From CAWBYL01 sp963793025 (GTDB lineage Bacteria; Actinomycetota; Acidimicrobiia; Acidimicrobiales; Acidimicrobilacustridaceae): a stretch of 64,000 nt of DNA. The first letter of the stretch is position 1. Each line of letters starts with the position of its first letter. Both the position numbers and the translations under genes were made by a program. The DNA lies in the NCBI GenBank assembly GCA_963793025.1, contig CAWBYL010000001.1:186001-250000 (forward strand), read 5' to 3'. Below, piece by piece: positions 1 to 8,535 of the stretch. The notes under the pieces are model-generated. The model saw nothing but the letters and a program-made list of their open reading frames with translations, ran no database searches and had not been told where the DNA came from.

Positions 1-655
1 AGGCGTCGAGCACGAGATCGTCGGGACCGGCGGCGACGGCCTCGGCCACCCACTGCGACGCCTGGTCCTGGATGTAGCCGTCGTCGCGAGCGGTCACGCT
101 GGCCGCCTCGTTCATGGCCGCCATGGCCGCCACCGCGTCCTCCTGGCCCAGGTCAGCGACGAGACGATCGACGATCCAGTCGGGCTGGCTGAGCCGGACG
201 CCGTCGCTCGGCCAGGTGACCGGCAACGACCCCGCAACCTTGCGGAGCACGGCATTGCAGAGTCCCTTGAGCTTGGGCGGCGCCGACTCCACCGTGGCCC
301 CCACCGCAGCATGGGCCGGGGTACCGAGGAAGGCCAGCTGGAAGGCCCCGAGCCGGAGCCAGGCCCGGGCGGTGGGATCGATGCGCTCGGGGTCGGGCAG
401 GAAGCGATCGACCAGCCAGTCACAGGCCCGGCGCTGGCGGGTGACGCCATAGACCAGCTCGGTGACGAAGCCGCGGTCGCGGGTCTCGAGCGAGCTGCGG
501 TCGAGGAGACCGGGCAGCGTGAGGTTGGCGTAGGCGCCGGTGGTGTCGATGCGCACGAGGGCCTCGACGGCGAGGCGGCGGGCCGCCACCCCGGGCGCGT
601 CGGAGGCGACCCGACGGGCGCCGGAGGTCCGGTTGCGGCCGGAGGGGCCGCTCAC
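1..655 (-). CDS. rsmB: 16S rRNA (cytosine-967-C5)-methyltransferase RsmB, N-terminal part
   Basis: The gene starts at GTG 655 and runs off the left edge, so only about 218 residues are present. RsmB methylates C5 of cytosine 967 in 16S rRNA using SAM. What is visible is the NusB-like RNA-binding domain: ETRDRGFVTELVYG lies near residues 57-70 and GLCNAVLRKV near 131-140. It is followed by the beginning of the catalytic domain (YIQDQASQWVA near 194-204, ending just at the first SAM-binding strand). The start codon overlaps the fmt stop as GTGA, which fixes the start and implies translational coupling. The order fmt then rsmB is common in bacteria. The catalytic cysteines lie outside the window. 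Confidence 0.9.
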   Translation of the reverse strand, partial: MSGPSGRNRTSGARRVASDAPGVAARRLAVEALVRIDTTGAYANLTLPGLLDRSSLETRDRGFVTELVYGVTRQRRACDWLVDRFLPDPERIDPTARAWLRLGAFQLAFLGTPAHAAVGATVESAPPKLKGLCNAVLRKVAGSLPVTWPSDGVRLSQPDWIVDRLVADLGQEDAVAAMAAMNEAASVTARDDGYIQDQASQWVAEAVAAGPDDLVLDA

Positions 656-1581
656 TGGCCGAGCCGCTCGCCGGCGGTCGGACGGTTTCCGTTGCGCCAG
701 GCCTCGGCGGGCTGTCGGGCCTTGCCCTCGGGCTGGACCTCGACCAGCTCCACCGAACCGGAGGCGGTGCCCACGACGAGATCGTCGAGGACGCCGGCCG
801 GAGGGCCTGTGGTGGCGTCGACGTCGGGCCGCAGGCGCGCCGCCCACACCTTGAGGCGGCGGCCCCGGAAGGTGGTCCAGGCCCCGCCGAGACGGACCAG
901 GCGATCGATCTCGACGGCCGAGCGGGTCCAGTCCAGCTCCAGCTCGGCGGGGTCGATCTTGGCCGCATGGGTGACCTCGCCCGTCTGTTCGGTGGGCGCC
1001 GGCAAGCCCTGCTGCAGCGCGTTGACCAACATGTCCGAACCCATGTCGACCAGGCGGCCCCGCAGGGACTCGAGGGTGTCATCGGCCGCGATCGGCGTCT
1101 CCTCCACGGCGTACACGGCTCCGGTGTCGAGCCCTTCGGCGACCTCCATCAGACACACCCCCGTGCGCTCGTCGCCGGCCAGGAGGGCTCGTTCGACCGG
1201 GGCCGCGCCCCGCCACCGGGGCAGGAGCGAGAAGTGCAGGTTCACCATGGCGACCTGCTCGAGGATCCTTCGGGGGATGATCCGGCCGTAGGCCACCACC
1301 ACGCCGAGATCGACCTCCGCGGCGAGCACGGCGTCCAGGTCGTGGGCCACCGGAATCCCCATCGCGACGGCAGCCGCCTTCACCGGGCTGGGGGTGAGAC
1401 CACCGCCCCGTCCCCGCTTGGCGTCGGGACGGGTCACCACCACCGCGATGTCAGCGCCGGACGCATGCAGTGCTCGCAAGGGCGGGACGGCCACCTCGGG
1501 AGTGCCCAGATAGGCCAGGCGCCGGGGTCGACTCGGGGCCGCGGCCAGCGGAGGAGGGCCGGCCTGCTCGGATTCGGGCAA
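652..1581 (-). CDS. fmt: Methionyl-tRNA formyltransferase
   Basis: Fmt transfers a formyl group from 10-formyltetrahydrofolate to initiator Met-tRNA. The 309-residue product has the usual length. After a variable 20-residue N-terminus it shows the Rossmann strand RLAYLGTPEVAVPPL (21-35). The catalytic region is VNLHFSLLPRWRGAAPV near 113-129, with Asn114, His116 and the SLLPxWRG signature. The active-site Asp lies in EVAEGLDTGAVY. The C-terminal tRNA-binding domain follows. The gene sits 7 bp downstream of def, the usual partner that later removes the formyl group, and overlaps rsmB. The three form one leftward operon. Confidence 0.97.
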   Translation of the reverse strand: MPESEQAGPPPLAAAPSRPRRLAYLGTPEVAVPPLRALHASGADIAVVVTRPDAKRGRGGGLTPSPVKAAAVAMGIPVAHDLDAVLAAEVDLGVVVAYGRIIPRRILEQVAMVNLHFSLLPRWRGAAPVERALLAGDERTGVCLMEVAEGLDTGAVYAVEETPIAADDTLESLRGRLVDMGSDMLVNALQQGLPAPTEQTGEVTHAAKIDPAELELDWTRSAVEIDRLVRLGGAWTTFRGRRLKVWAARLRPDVDATTGPPAGVLDDLVVGTASGSVELVEVQPEGKARQPAEAWRNGNRPTAGERLGQ

Positions 1582-1588
1582 GGCGCGC

Positions 1589-2128
1589 TCAGCCCAGGCG
1601 GAGGCGGCCGGCAGCGACCTCGGGCTCGGCCGGGGTCACGCCCCGCATCCGCAGCTCGCGCAGCGCGGCGCGGGCCTCTTGGCGCTGCTCGGCGGTGAGG
1701 TGCTCGACGAGCAGGACGCCCTCGAGGTGGTCGATCTCGTGCTGGAAGACCCGGGCGGCGTAGTCGTCGAGCTCCAGGTGCAGCTCGTTGCCGTCCAGGT
1801 CGAAGCCGGTCACGTGGATCTCGGCGGGCCGCACGATCTCCCAGTTCAGTCCGGGCACCGACAGGCACCCCTCGGTGAACTCCGCCTCGCCCCGGCTCTC
1901 CACGATGTACGGGTTCACGATCACCCCGGGAGCGTCGTCGTAGTCGTAGACGAAGAAGCGCTGCTGGACGCCGATCTGGGGGGCGGCCAGGCCGACGCCG
2001 GGGGCGTCGTACATGGTGACGAACATGTCGTCGACCAGGCGGACGAACGCCCCGTCGACCTTGGTCACGTCGGCGGCGCGCTGCTTGAGGACGGGATCTC
2101 CGATGATGCGGATCGAATGCGGGGCCAC
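1589..2128 (-). CDS. def: Peptide deformylase
   Basis: This is an Fe/Zn hydrolase that removes the N-formyl group from nascent proteins. All three family motifs are present in the 179 residues: GVGLAAPQIG (44-53), EGCLSVPG with metal ligand Cys88, and QHEIDHLEG with ligands His130 and His134 and catalytic Glu131. The start is GTG at 2128. There is no Shine-Dalgarno. Instead a TACCCT hexamer ends 6 bp before the start, suggesting a leaderless transcript. It heads the def-fmt-rsmB operon and is divergent from the methyltransferase gene at 2151. Confidence 0.97.
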   Translation of the reverse strand: MAPHSIRIIGDPVLKQRAADVTKVDGAFVRLVDDMFVTMYDAPGVGLAAPQIGVQQRFFVYDYDDAPGVIVNPYIVESRGEAEFTEGCLSVPGLNWEIVRPAEIHVTGFDLDGNELHLELDDYAARVFQHEIDHLEGVLLVEHLTAEQRQEARAALRELRMRGVTPAEPEVAAGRLRLG

Positions 2129-2134
2129 GACCCA

Positions 2135-2144
2135 AGGGTAGCGT
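2135..2144. promoter_or_regulatory. Overlapping back-to-back -10 elements for def and the RsmC-like gene
   Basis: On the plus strand TAGCGT (2139-2144) ends 6 bp before GTG 2151. On the minus strand TACCCT (2140-2135) ends 6 bp before GTG 2128. The two hexamers share the central TA base pairs. Both fit the actinobacterial TAnnnT -10 pattern, and both starts lack a Shine-Dalgarno, so both transcripts would be leaderless. Neither -35 region is convincing, and each would lie inside the opposite gene. Confidence 0.5.
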
Positions 2145-2150
2145 CGGGCG

Positions 2151-2801
2151 GTGACCGGTCACTCCTCGCAGTACTTCGCCCGCCAGCCCGGCGCGCCCTC
2201 CGATCGGCGCTCCGTGACGCTCTCGCTCCCCGACCTGGAGCTGACGCTCACCACCGACCGCGGCGTGTTCTCCGCCGACCGTGTCGACGCCGGAACCCGT
2301 CTGCTCCTGCAAGAGGCACCTCGTCCCCCGACCGGCCCCGGAACCGCCCTCGACCTGGGATGTGGGTACGGGCCGATAGCCACCGCCCTCGGCCGCTGGG
2401 CCCCGGAGACGACGGTGTGGGCGGTCGACGTGAACGAGCGGGCGGTGGCCCTGTGCTCGGAGAACGCCACCGCCAACGGGGCCGACAACGTGCACGCCCT
2501 GCTCGTCGACGAGGGCGGGAAGGCCGTCGCCCCCGTCGACGATGCGGCGGTGACCGGGCTCGACGGCGTGCGGTTCGACGGGATCTGGTCGAACCCGCCC
2601 ATCCGCATCGGCAAGCCGGCGCTGCACTCGCTCCTCGGCCGCTGGCTCGATCGCCTGACCCCACAGGGCCGAGCATGGCTGGTCGTACAGCGCCATCTCG
2701 GCGCCGACTCTCTCGCGGCGTGGCTCGAGGCCGAGGGCTGGCCCACGCAGCGGCTGGTCTCGCGTGCCGGTTACCGGTTGCTCGAGGTGGGCGCTCGATG
2801 A
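2151..2801 (+). CDS. RsmC/RlmG-like class I SAM-dependent RNA methyltransferase
   Basis: The 216-residue protein has the 'methyltransferase small' (MTS) domain found in 16S/23S rRNA guanine-N2 methyltransferases. SAM-binding motif I is ALDLGCGYGPIA near residues 65-76, followed by the acidic end of strand 2 (VWAVDVNERA). The catalytic N-P-P-[FYWI] motif appears as SNPPIRIG near 147-154, characteristic of N-methyltransferases acting on exocyclic amines. It lacks the N-terminal pseudo-MTase half of E. coli RsmC, as is usual in Actinobacteria. The GTG start has no Shine-Dalgarno. It overlaps the next methyltransferase gene by ATGA, so the two are probably co-translated. The target base cannot be told from sequence. 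Confidence 0.85.
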   Translation: MTGHSSQYFARQPGAPSDRRSVTLSLPDLELTLTTDRGVFSADRVDAGTRLLLQEAPRPPTGPGTALDLGCGYGPIATALGRWAPETTVWAVDVNERAVALCSENATANGADNVHALLVDEGGKAVAPVDDAAVTGLDGVRFDGIWSNPPIRIGKPALHSLLGRWLDRLTPQGRAWLVVQRHLGADSLAAWLEAEGWPTQRLVSRAGYRLLEVGAR

Positions 2802-3322
2802 CTCGCTCCCTCGGCGGCACCGAGCTCAAACGTCTGCACCGCGACTGGCGCCGACGGACCCCCGGGCGCCTCGCCCTCCTCCTCGACGGCGTGCAGAACC
2901 CGTTCAACGTGGGCGCCATCGTGCGCACCGCGGCCGCCTTCTCCGTCGACCACGTGTGGACGGTGGGGGCGCCCGTCCCCACCGACGGCAAGGTCCAGAA
3001 GACGGCTCTGGGCTCGCACCGGTTCCTGACCTTCACCGCCTGTGAGACGTCGGCCGAGGCGGCGGCCGGCGTCCGCAAGGGCGGCTACCGACTGGTGGGG
3101 ATCGAGCTGGCCGAGGGGGCGACCCCCCTGCACGAGGTCGATCTGACCGGTGACGTGTGCCTGGTGATGGGCCACGAGGACCGAGGGCTCTCCAAGGAGC
3201 TCATCGGCTCCTGTGACGCCCTGGCCTACATCCCCCAGCTGGGCCGCATCGGCTCGCTCAACGTCGGTACGGCCACCGCCATCGCCTGCTACGAGGTCCG
3301 CCGCACCACCTGGACGACGTGA
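2798..3322 (+). CDS. TrmH/SpoU-family RNA 2'-O-methyltransferase
   Basis: This is a 174-residue SPOUT-fold enzyme that methylates a ribose 2'-OH in tRNA or rRNA using SAM. The three SpoU motifs are clear: NPFNVGAIVRTAAAF (motif 1, with the catalytic Arg), VMGHEDRGLS (motif 2) and IPQLGRIGSLNVGTATAIA (motif 3, the knot). The size, with no N-terminal substrate-binding domain, resembles the TrmH and TrmL groups, so a tRNA target is plausible but unproven. The ATG start overlaps the upstream stop (ATGA). It is followed by the palindrome and repeats at 3323-3512 and converges on the M15 gene. Confidence 0.9.
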   Translation: MTRSLGGTELKRLHRDWRRRTPGRLALLLDGVQNPFNVGAIVRTAAAFSVDHVWTVGAPVPTDGKVQKTALGSHRFLTFTACETSAEAAAGVRKGGYRLVGIELAEGATPLHEVDLTGDVCLVMGHEDRGLSKELIGSCDALAYIPQLGRIGSLNVGTATAIACYEVRRTTWTT

Positions 3323-3400
3323 CCGGTCTCGACGCCCCGAAACGATGCGCTCAGCGCGTGCCCGGTCTCGACAACCCCGAAACGATGCGCTTCTCGCGTG
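3323..3400. repeat. Two 39-bp imperfect direct repeats
   Basis: Two adjacent copies start at 3323 and 3362. Each begins CCGGTCTCGAC, continues with CCCCGAAACGATGCGC and ends GCGTG. They differ by a few substitutions and one extra base. The second copy supplies the left arm of the large palindrome at 3380-3427. Confidence 0.8.
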
Positions 3401-3427
3401 CCCTGGCACGCGAGAGGCGCATCGTTT
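3380..3427. terminator. Long stem-loop between convergent genes; possible bidirectional terminator or REP-like element
   Basis: The left arm 3380-3402 (AAACGATGCGCTTC...) and the right arm 3405-3427 are complementary over 23 bp with a single G-T mismatch and only two bases between them. It lies in the gap between the convergent SpoU and M15 genes. A true poly-U run is missing (only TTT on one side), so it may act as a rho-independent-like or mRNA-protecting structure. The adjacent direct repeats suggest a repetitive intergenic element. Confidence 0.55.
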
Positions 3428-3512
3428 GGGATTTGGTGGGAGGTGTGGGGCGGGGTTTGGGATTTGGTGGGAGGTGTGGGGCGGGGTTTGGGATCTGGCG
3501 GGAGGTGTGGGA
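3425..3512. repeat. 31-bp tandem repeat, 2.8 copies
   Basis: The unit begins TTTGGGATTTGGTGGG and continues AGGTGTGGGGCGGGG. Copies 3425-3455 and 3456-3486 are identical, and a third from 3487 is partial and diverged (ATCTGGCGGG). The plus strand is strongly G-rich with runs of four G, so it could form G-quadruplexes. It lies just downstream of the M15-gene stop at 3534. Confidence 0.85.
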
Positions 3513-3533
3513 GCGAGTGGTAAGTGCGGGCGG

Positions 3534-5291
3534 TCAGAGGGTGACGGTGCGGCAGCCGAGGAGCACGTTGGGCTCGCCGGCATCGAGGGCGATGGCGTAG
3601 GCGCACACCTGGTGGGGGCCGGGGCTGGCGGCCACGGTGGCGGCGAACCCGTGCCGGGCCCCGAAGGGCGTGGCGGCGGCGACGTCGGCACGTTCACGAT
3701 CAGAGCTCACGAGGGCGCCGAAGCGTCCGTCGACGTACACGTGCACGTCGACCGGGGTCGACGGATGATCAGGGTCGGCGGCCCAGCCGGTGGCCGACAG
3801 GCCATCGCCTTCGGGACGGACCGCCTCGAAGTTGCCCCCCGGCGGCCGTGTCCCCCGGGCCACCACCAGCCGGCACCCGAGGAGTGGGTTGCCCTCCCCC
3901 GGTTGGGTCGAGATGCCATAGGCGCAGACCCGGTGCACGCCCGCCGAGGCGCCGAGGAACGCGCTGAACCCGTGGTTCGGGCCCAGACCGGTGACCGCGT
4001 CGACGTCGGCGCGCGGTCGCTCGGCGCGCACCGCCACGGCCTGTCCGTCGACGTAGACGTGCACGTCGAGAGTGGCGCCCGGCAGGTCGGGATCGACCGC
4101 CCAACCGTCCACCTGGATCCCTGGGCCTGACGGCGCGACCTGGTCGACCGTGCCGATCGGGGGAATGGTGCGGACGGAGACGTACCGACACCCGAGCAGG
4201 GTGTTGTCCTCACCGGGGACGTCATTGAGGGCGTAGGCACAAACCGAGTGGGACCCGTAGGGAACGGTGAAGACGGCCTCGTAGCCGTGGCGGGGGCCAT
4301 AGGGCGTCGCCGCGCCCACGTCGGGGCGGTCCCGGTCCGCCCGTACCGGCTGGATGGCACCGTCGATGGAGATGTGGACGTCGAGCGGCGTACTCGGTGC
4401 GTCGTCGTCGGCTGCCCAACCCCCGACGGTGACGGTCGTCCCGTTGGTCACCACACCGTCCAGGTTCCCGACCGGACACCGACCGGGGGTCCGGTCGGCG
4501 AGGAGGAGCACGTTGTTGGCGCAGCGCAGCGAGCGCCCGCCGACGAAGGTGAACTCCCACGGTTCGGGCTCGGGACCGATCCGCCCGGCCCCCACGGGAT
4601 AGCTGGGCACGAAGCCGAAGGCCTTGGCGTTGGCGTAGTTGTCGACGCTCAGCCAGCGGTAGGCGGCGCTGGAGGAAAAGCTCCCCAGGCTGCCTCCGGG
4701 GGCGACGAGATCGACGGCGTCGCCGGTGTGGTGGAACGAGTAGCCGGGAATGGAGTTCAGCCGGAGGACCTCGGTGACCGCGCCGTCGGCCGCTCCCGAG
4801 GCGATCTCGGACGCCGAGTAGGGCCGGCCGATCCGCTGATAGCCCTGGGCGGTGAGCTGATCGAGGAAGATCCGCCGCTGGTCGTCGATGCTGCGGAACC
4901 CGGACGCCGCCGAGAAGGGCGCACCCACCGCGGCGGCCTTGGCCGCCATCTGAACCACGGCCTGGCCCGCCTCGGCGTTGAGGACCACACCGGCGACCCG
5001 AGTCACGTTCAGGGTCGACTCGGGACGGCGCCGGTAGTCGGTGGCCTCGGCCAGCACCCGGATGCGGGCGTCGGCGGCGGCGGCGCCGGTGATGCTCGGT
5101 GCCGGCCCCGGCGGCGTCGTGCCGGGGAGGGGGGCCCGCTCGAGGAAGGCGACGAACTCGTCAGGGGCGAAGTCGGGGATCGACCCGCTTGCGGCCAAGG
5201 CCGGCCTCGCCCCCACGACCAGAGCCGAGAGGGTGGCGACGACGGCGACCGCCACGGCCACGATCCTGCCGATGTTCACGATCCGCCCCAT
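3534..5291 (-). CDS. Secreted M15-type (VanY-like) peptidase-fold protein with three C-terminal repeats
   Basis: The protein has 585 residues. A signal peptide covers residues 1-33 (hydrophobic core then ARPALAAS). The VanY/D-Ala-D-Ala carboxypeptidase-like domain lies at about 110-265. It has the SxHxxGxAxD zinc motif as SFHHTGDAVDL. The usual second motif E-P-W-H reads EPWEFTF, so the third zinc-ligand His is replaced by Glu, which could abolish or alter activity. Residues 281-385, 386-491 and 492-585 are three homologous repeats of about 100 residues. Each has GWA-D, LDVHVYVDG, RADV, HGF, VCAYAI and LLGCR, with two conserved cysteines that may form a disulfide. The repeats are probably cell-surface or wall binding. 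The start follows a TACGGT box by 7 bp. Confidence 0.8.
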   Translation of the reverse strand: MGRIVNIGRIVAVAVAVVATLSALVVGARPALAASGSIPDFAPDEFVAFLERAPLPGTTPPGPAPSITGAAAADARIRVLAEATDYRRRPESTLNVTRVAGVVLNAEAGQAVVQMAAKAAAVGAPFSAASGFRSIDDQRRIFLDQLTAQGYQRIGRPYSASEIASGAADGAVTEVLRLNSIPGYSFHHTGDAVDLVAPGGSLGSFSSSAAYRWLSVDNYANAKAFGFVPSYPVGAGRIGPEPEPWEFTFVGGRSLRCANNVLLLADRTPGRCPVGNLDGVVTNGTTVTVGGWAADDDAPSTPLDVHISIDGAIQPVRADRDRPDVGAATPYGPRHGYEAVFTVPYGSHSVCAYALNDVPGEDNTLLGCRYVSVRTIPPIGTVDQVAPSGPGIQVDGWAVDPDLPGATLDVHVYVDGQAVAVRAERPRADVDAVTGLGPNHGFSAFLGASAGVHRVCAYGISTQPGEGNPLLGCRLVVARGTRPPGGNFEAVRPEGDGLSATGWAADPDHPSTPVDVHVYVDGRFGALVSSDRERADVAAATPFGARHGFAATVAASPGPHQVCAYAIALDAGEPNVLLGCRTVTL

Positions 5292-5298
5292 GGCACGG

Positions 5299-5304
5299 AC
5301 CGTA
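5299..5304 (-). promoter_or_regulatory. Candidate -10 box (TACGGT) for the M15-type protein gene
   Basis: TACGGT on the minus strand ends 7 bp before ATG 5291, and no Shine-Dalgarno is visible. This fits the same near-leaderless pattern seen at def, mihF, hisS and others in this window. No clear -35 is seen. Confidence 0.35.
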
Positions 5305-5362
5305 GTCGCGCCGCCACGACCGATCGGGCGTGTCCGGCGCCGCCCTCGCGATCTCGGGACGG

Positions 5363-7273
5363 TCAGAGCCGGAGGGGATCGACCTCGATGCGCAGGCGAC
5401 CCGGGGGCCGGACGACCGAGGCCAGGGCGTCGGCGAGGATCTGGTGATCAGGCGCCCGCACGAGCCAGCGGCCGTCGGCCGGACCGAGCACCTCGACGTG
5501 CGCCGGGTGACCGAGAGCGGCCACCCAGGCCGGCGCGCTGGCGCCGGAGACGACGGCCAACGCCGCCGCCGGCGGGTAGAGCAGCTCCTGGCGACGGGCC
5601 GCCTCGGCCACGGCCACCCGGCCCGGGTCGGCCATCAGGGCCGCCTGGACCACCTCGTGGCCGGGCTGACGCGTCTGGACGAGCACCCGTCCGCCGCCGT
5701 CGCGCCCACCGACCAGGCGGGCGGCCCGCACGAGCAGGGCCAACGCTTCCTCCGCCGCCCGGTAGCGGGGGGCCAACAGCTCCTGGTCGAAGTCCAGGAA
5801 GGCCACCACATCGGCCCGGTCCAGATGGTGGAGGGCCGCCTCGGTGCCCACCACGACCCGTGCGCCGGTGCCGCCGGCGGTCGGGTCGGCGTCGGCGGTG
5901 ATCTCGGCGACCGGCTCCCGAACGAGGGCCTCGAGCTCCTCTCGGGCACGCGTGACCCCCACCCGCAGGTTCTTGAGACGGGTCTTCCCGCAGTTGAGGC
6001 AGACCGCCGGGCGCACCGCCGAGCAGCGCAGGCACGTGAGCGTGGCGTCATCGCCCTGGACGACTGCGGCCTGACAGCGTTCGCAGGTGGCCACCTCGCC
6101 ACACGCCGCGCAACTCGACAGCCGGGACCGACCCTTGCGGTTCAGGACGCACACGACCCGTCCCTGCCCCCGCAGGGCAGCGACGAGCCGCTCGCTGTAC
6201 AACCCGTCCCCCGGTGGCGCGGCGCGACGGTCGACGACGTCGATCAAAGGCCAGCCCGCCCGTTCGGCTCGTCGGGACTGGGTGAGCAGCGGTCCGGAGG
6301 CCAGGGCCTCCAGGGACGGGGTCGGGCTCACCAACAAGCAGGGGACGCCGGCCCGCCGGGCTCGTTCGACGAGCACGTCGCGCGCGTGCCACGTCGGCGC
6401 CTGCTCCTGCTGGAGCGACTGGTCGTGCTCGTCGAGGACCACGACGGCGGCCGGGGCGGGCATCGGTGCCCACGCCGCCGATCGCGTGCCGAAGGCGCTG
6501 GCCGCGCCCGCCCGGGCCGCAGCCCAGTCGTCGGGGAGGAGGGCCACGGGCAGGCCGGCCCGACGGAGGCGTAGACCGAGACGGCGCACGGTGCTGCTGA
6601 CGGGCCCGGCGACGAGGATGGGGCCGCGAGCCGCCGCCGCCATCAGGACGGGATAGGGATCGGCCGCCGGCGGGAGGCGAAGGACGGCGGTGCCGGCGTC
6701 GAGCGCCTCGGCCGCCAGGTCGTGCACCTCGTCGGCGGCCACGGGGGCCGGCGGCGGAACCCGCAGGGTGGGGACCCGAGGCAGGGCCCGCACGGCCCCG
6801 GGCGCGGTGGCGGTACGGAGGAGGGAGCCAGGACGGCCGGCCCAACGCCAGGCCGCCCAGTCGGCCAGGTCGAACAGCTCGGGCGGTGGCCCCCAACCGG
6901 TGACCTTGGCCAGCGACTGGAGCTCGACGCCCGGTGGCGGCTCGACGTCGTCGGCCACGACCCAACCGCCGACCCGACGACCCTGCAGCGCTATGCGCAC
7001 CACGGTGCCGACCCGGACCTCGTCGACCATGGCGTCGGGGACGGCGTAGTCGAACAACTTGTCGATGGCCGGTTCGTCGGGTCGCACCCGCGCCACCCGA
7101 CCGGGCCGCTCCGAACCGGGCGCCGACGAGCCCTCGTCGTCGGACGCCGCCCGGTCGCTCGAGACCGGCGCCTCATCCTCCGACGACGGGCCGGGGCGGG
7201 CGTCCTGCTCGAGCTCCCGCTCGGTGGAGGGCGCGCCGAAGTCGAAGGCGGACTGGTTGGCGTCGGCGGGCAC
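5363..7273 (-). CDS. priA: Primosomal protein N' (PriA-like), P-loop-deficient
   Basis: PriA restarts stalled replication forks. The 636-residue protein has the N-terminal DNA-binding domain (KLFDYAVPD, then VRIALQGRRVGGWVV). Its helicase core has lost the Walker A: where G-x-x-G-S-G-K-T is expected it reads AVLRLPPAADPYPVL. A DExH-like DEHD survives in VVVLDEHDQSLQQEQ. The paired zinc motifs are kept (CAACGEVATCERC and CLRCSAVRPAVCLNC). This matches the degenerate, probably ATPase-negative PriA of Actinobacteria, which are annotated as probable replication restart proteins. A low-complexity acidic N-terminus of about 45 residues precedes the domain. It follows metK by 23 bp, as in other actinobacteria. 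Confidence 0.9.
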   Translation of the reverse strand: MPADANQSAFDFGAPSTERELEQDARPGPSSEDEAPVSSDRAASDDEGSSAPGSERPGRVARVRPDEPAIDKLFDYAVPDAMVDEVRVGTVVRIALQGRRVGGWVVADDVEPPPGVELQSLAKVTGWGPPPELFDLADWAAWRWAGRPGSLLRTATAPGAVRALPRVPTLRVPPPAPVAADEVHDLAAEALDAGTAVLRLPPAADPYPVLMAAAARGPILVAGPVSSTVRRLGLRLRRAGLPVALLPDDWAAARAGAASAFGTRSAAWAPMPAPAAVVVLDEHDQSLQQEQAPTWHARDVLVERARRAGVPCLLVSPTPSLEALASGPLLTQSRRAERAGWPLIDVVDRRAAPPGDGLYSERLVAALRGQGRVVCVLNRKGRSRLSSCAACGEVATCERCQAAVVQGDDATLTCLRCSAVRPAVCLNCGKTRLKNLRVGVTRAREELEALVREPVAEITADADPTAGGTGARVVVGTEAALHHLDRADVVAFLDFDQELLAPRYRAAEEALALLVRAARLVGGRDGGGRVLVQTRQPGHEVVQAALMADPGRVAVAEAARRQELLYPPAAALAVVSGASAPAWVAALGHPAHVEVLGPADGRWLVRAPDHQILADALASVVRPPGRLRIEVDPLRL

Positions 7274-7296
7274 GACGGCCCTTCGACCCGGCCTCG

Positions 7297-8490
<1,194 letters not shown>

Positions 8491-8535
8491 GCGTTCTCCT
8501 AGTGGCCGTTGGTGGATGCGAGGTGGGTCACCGGC

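Noticed and set aside
8491..8535. SAM riboswitch upstream of metK
   Set aside because: The gap is 45 bp and contains only a Shine-Dalgarno; there is no room for an aptamer.
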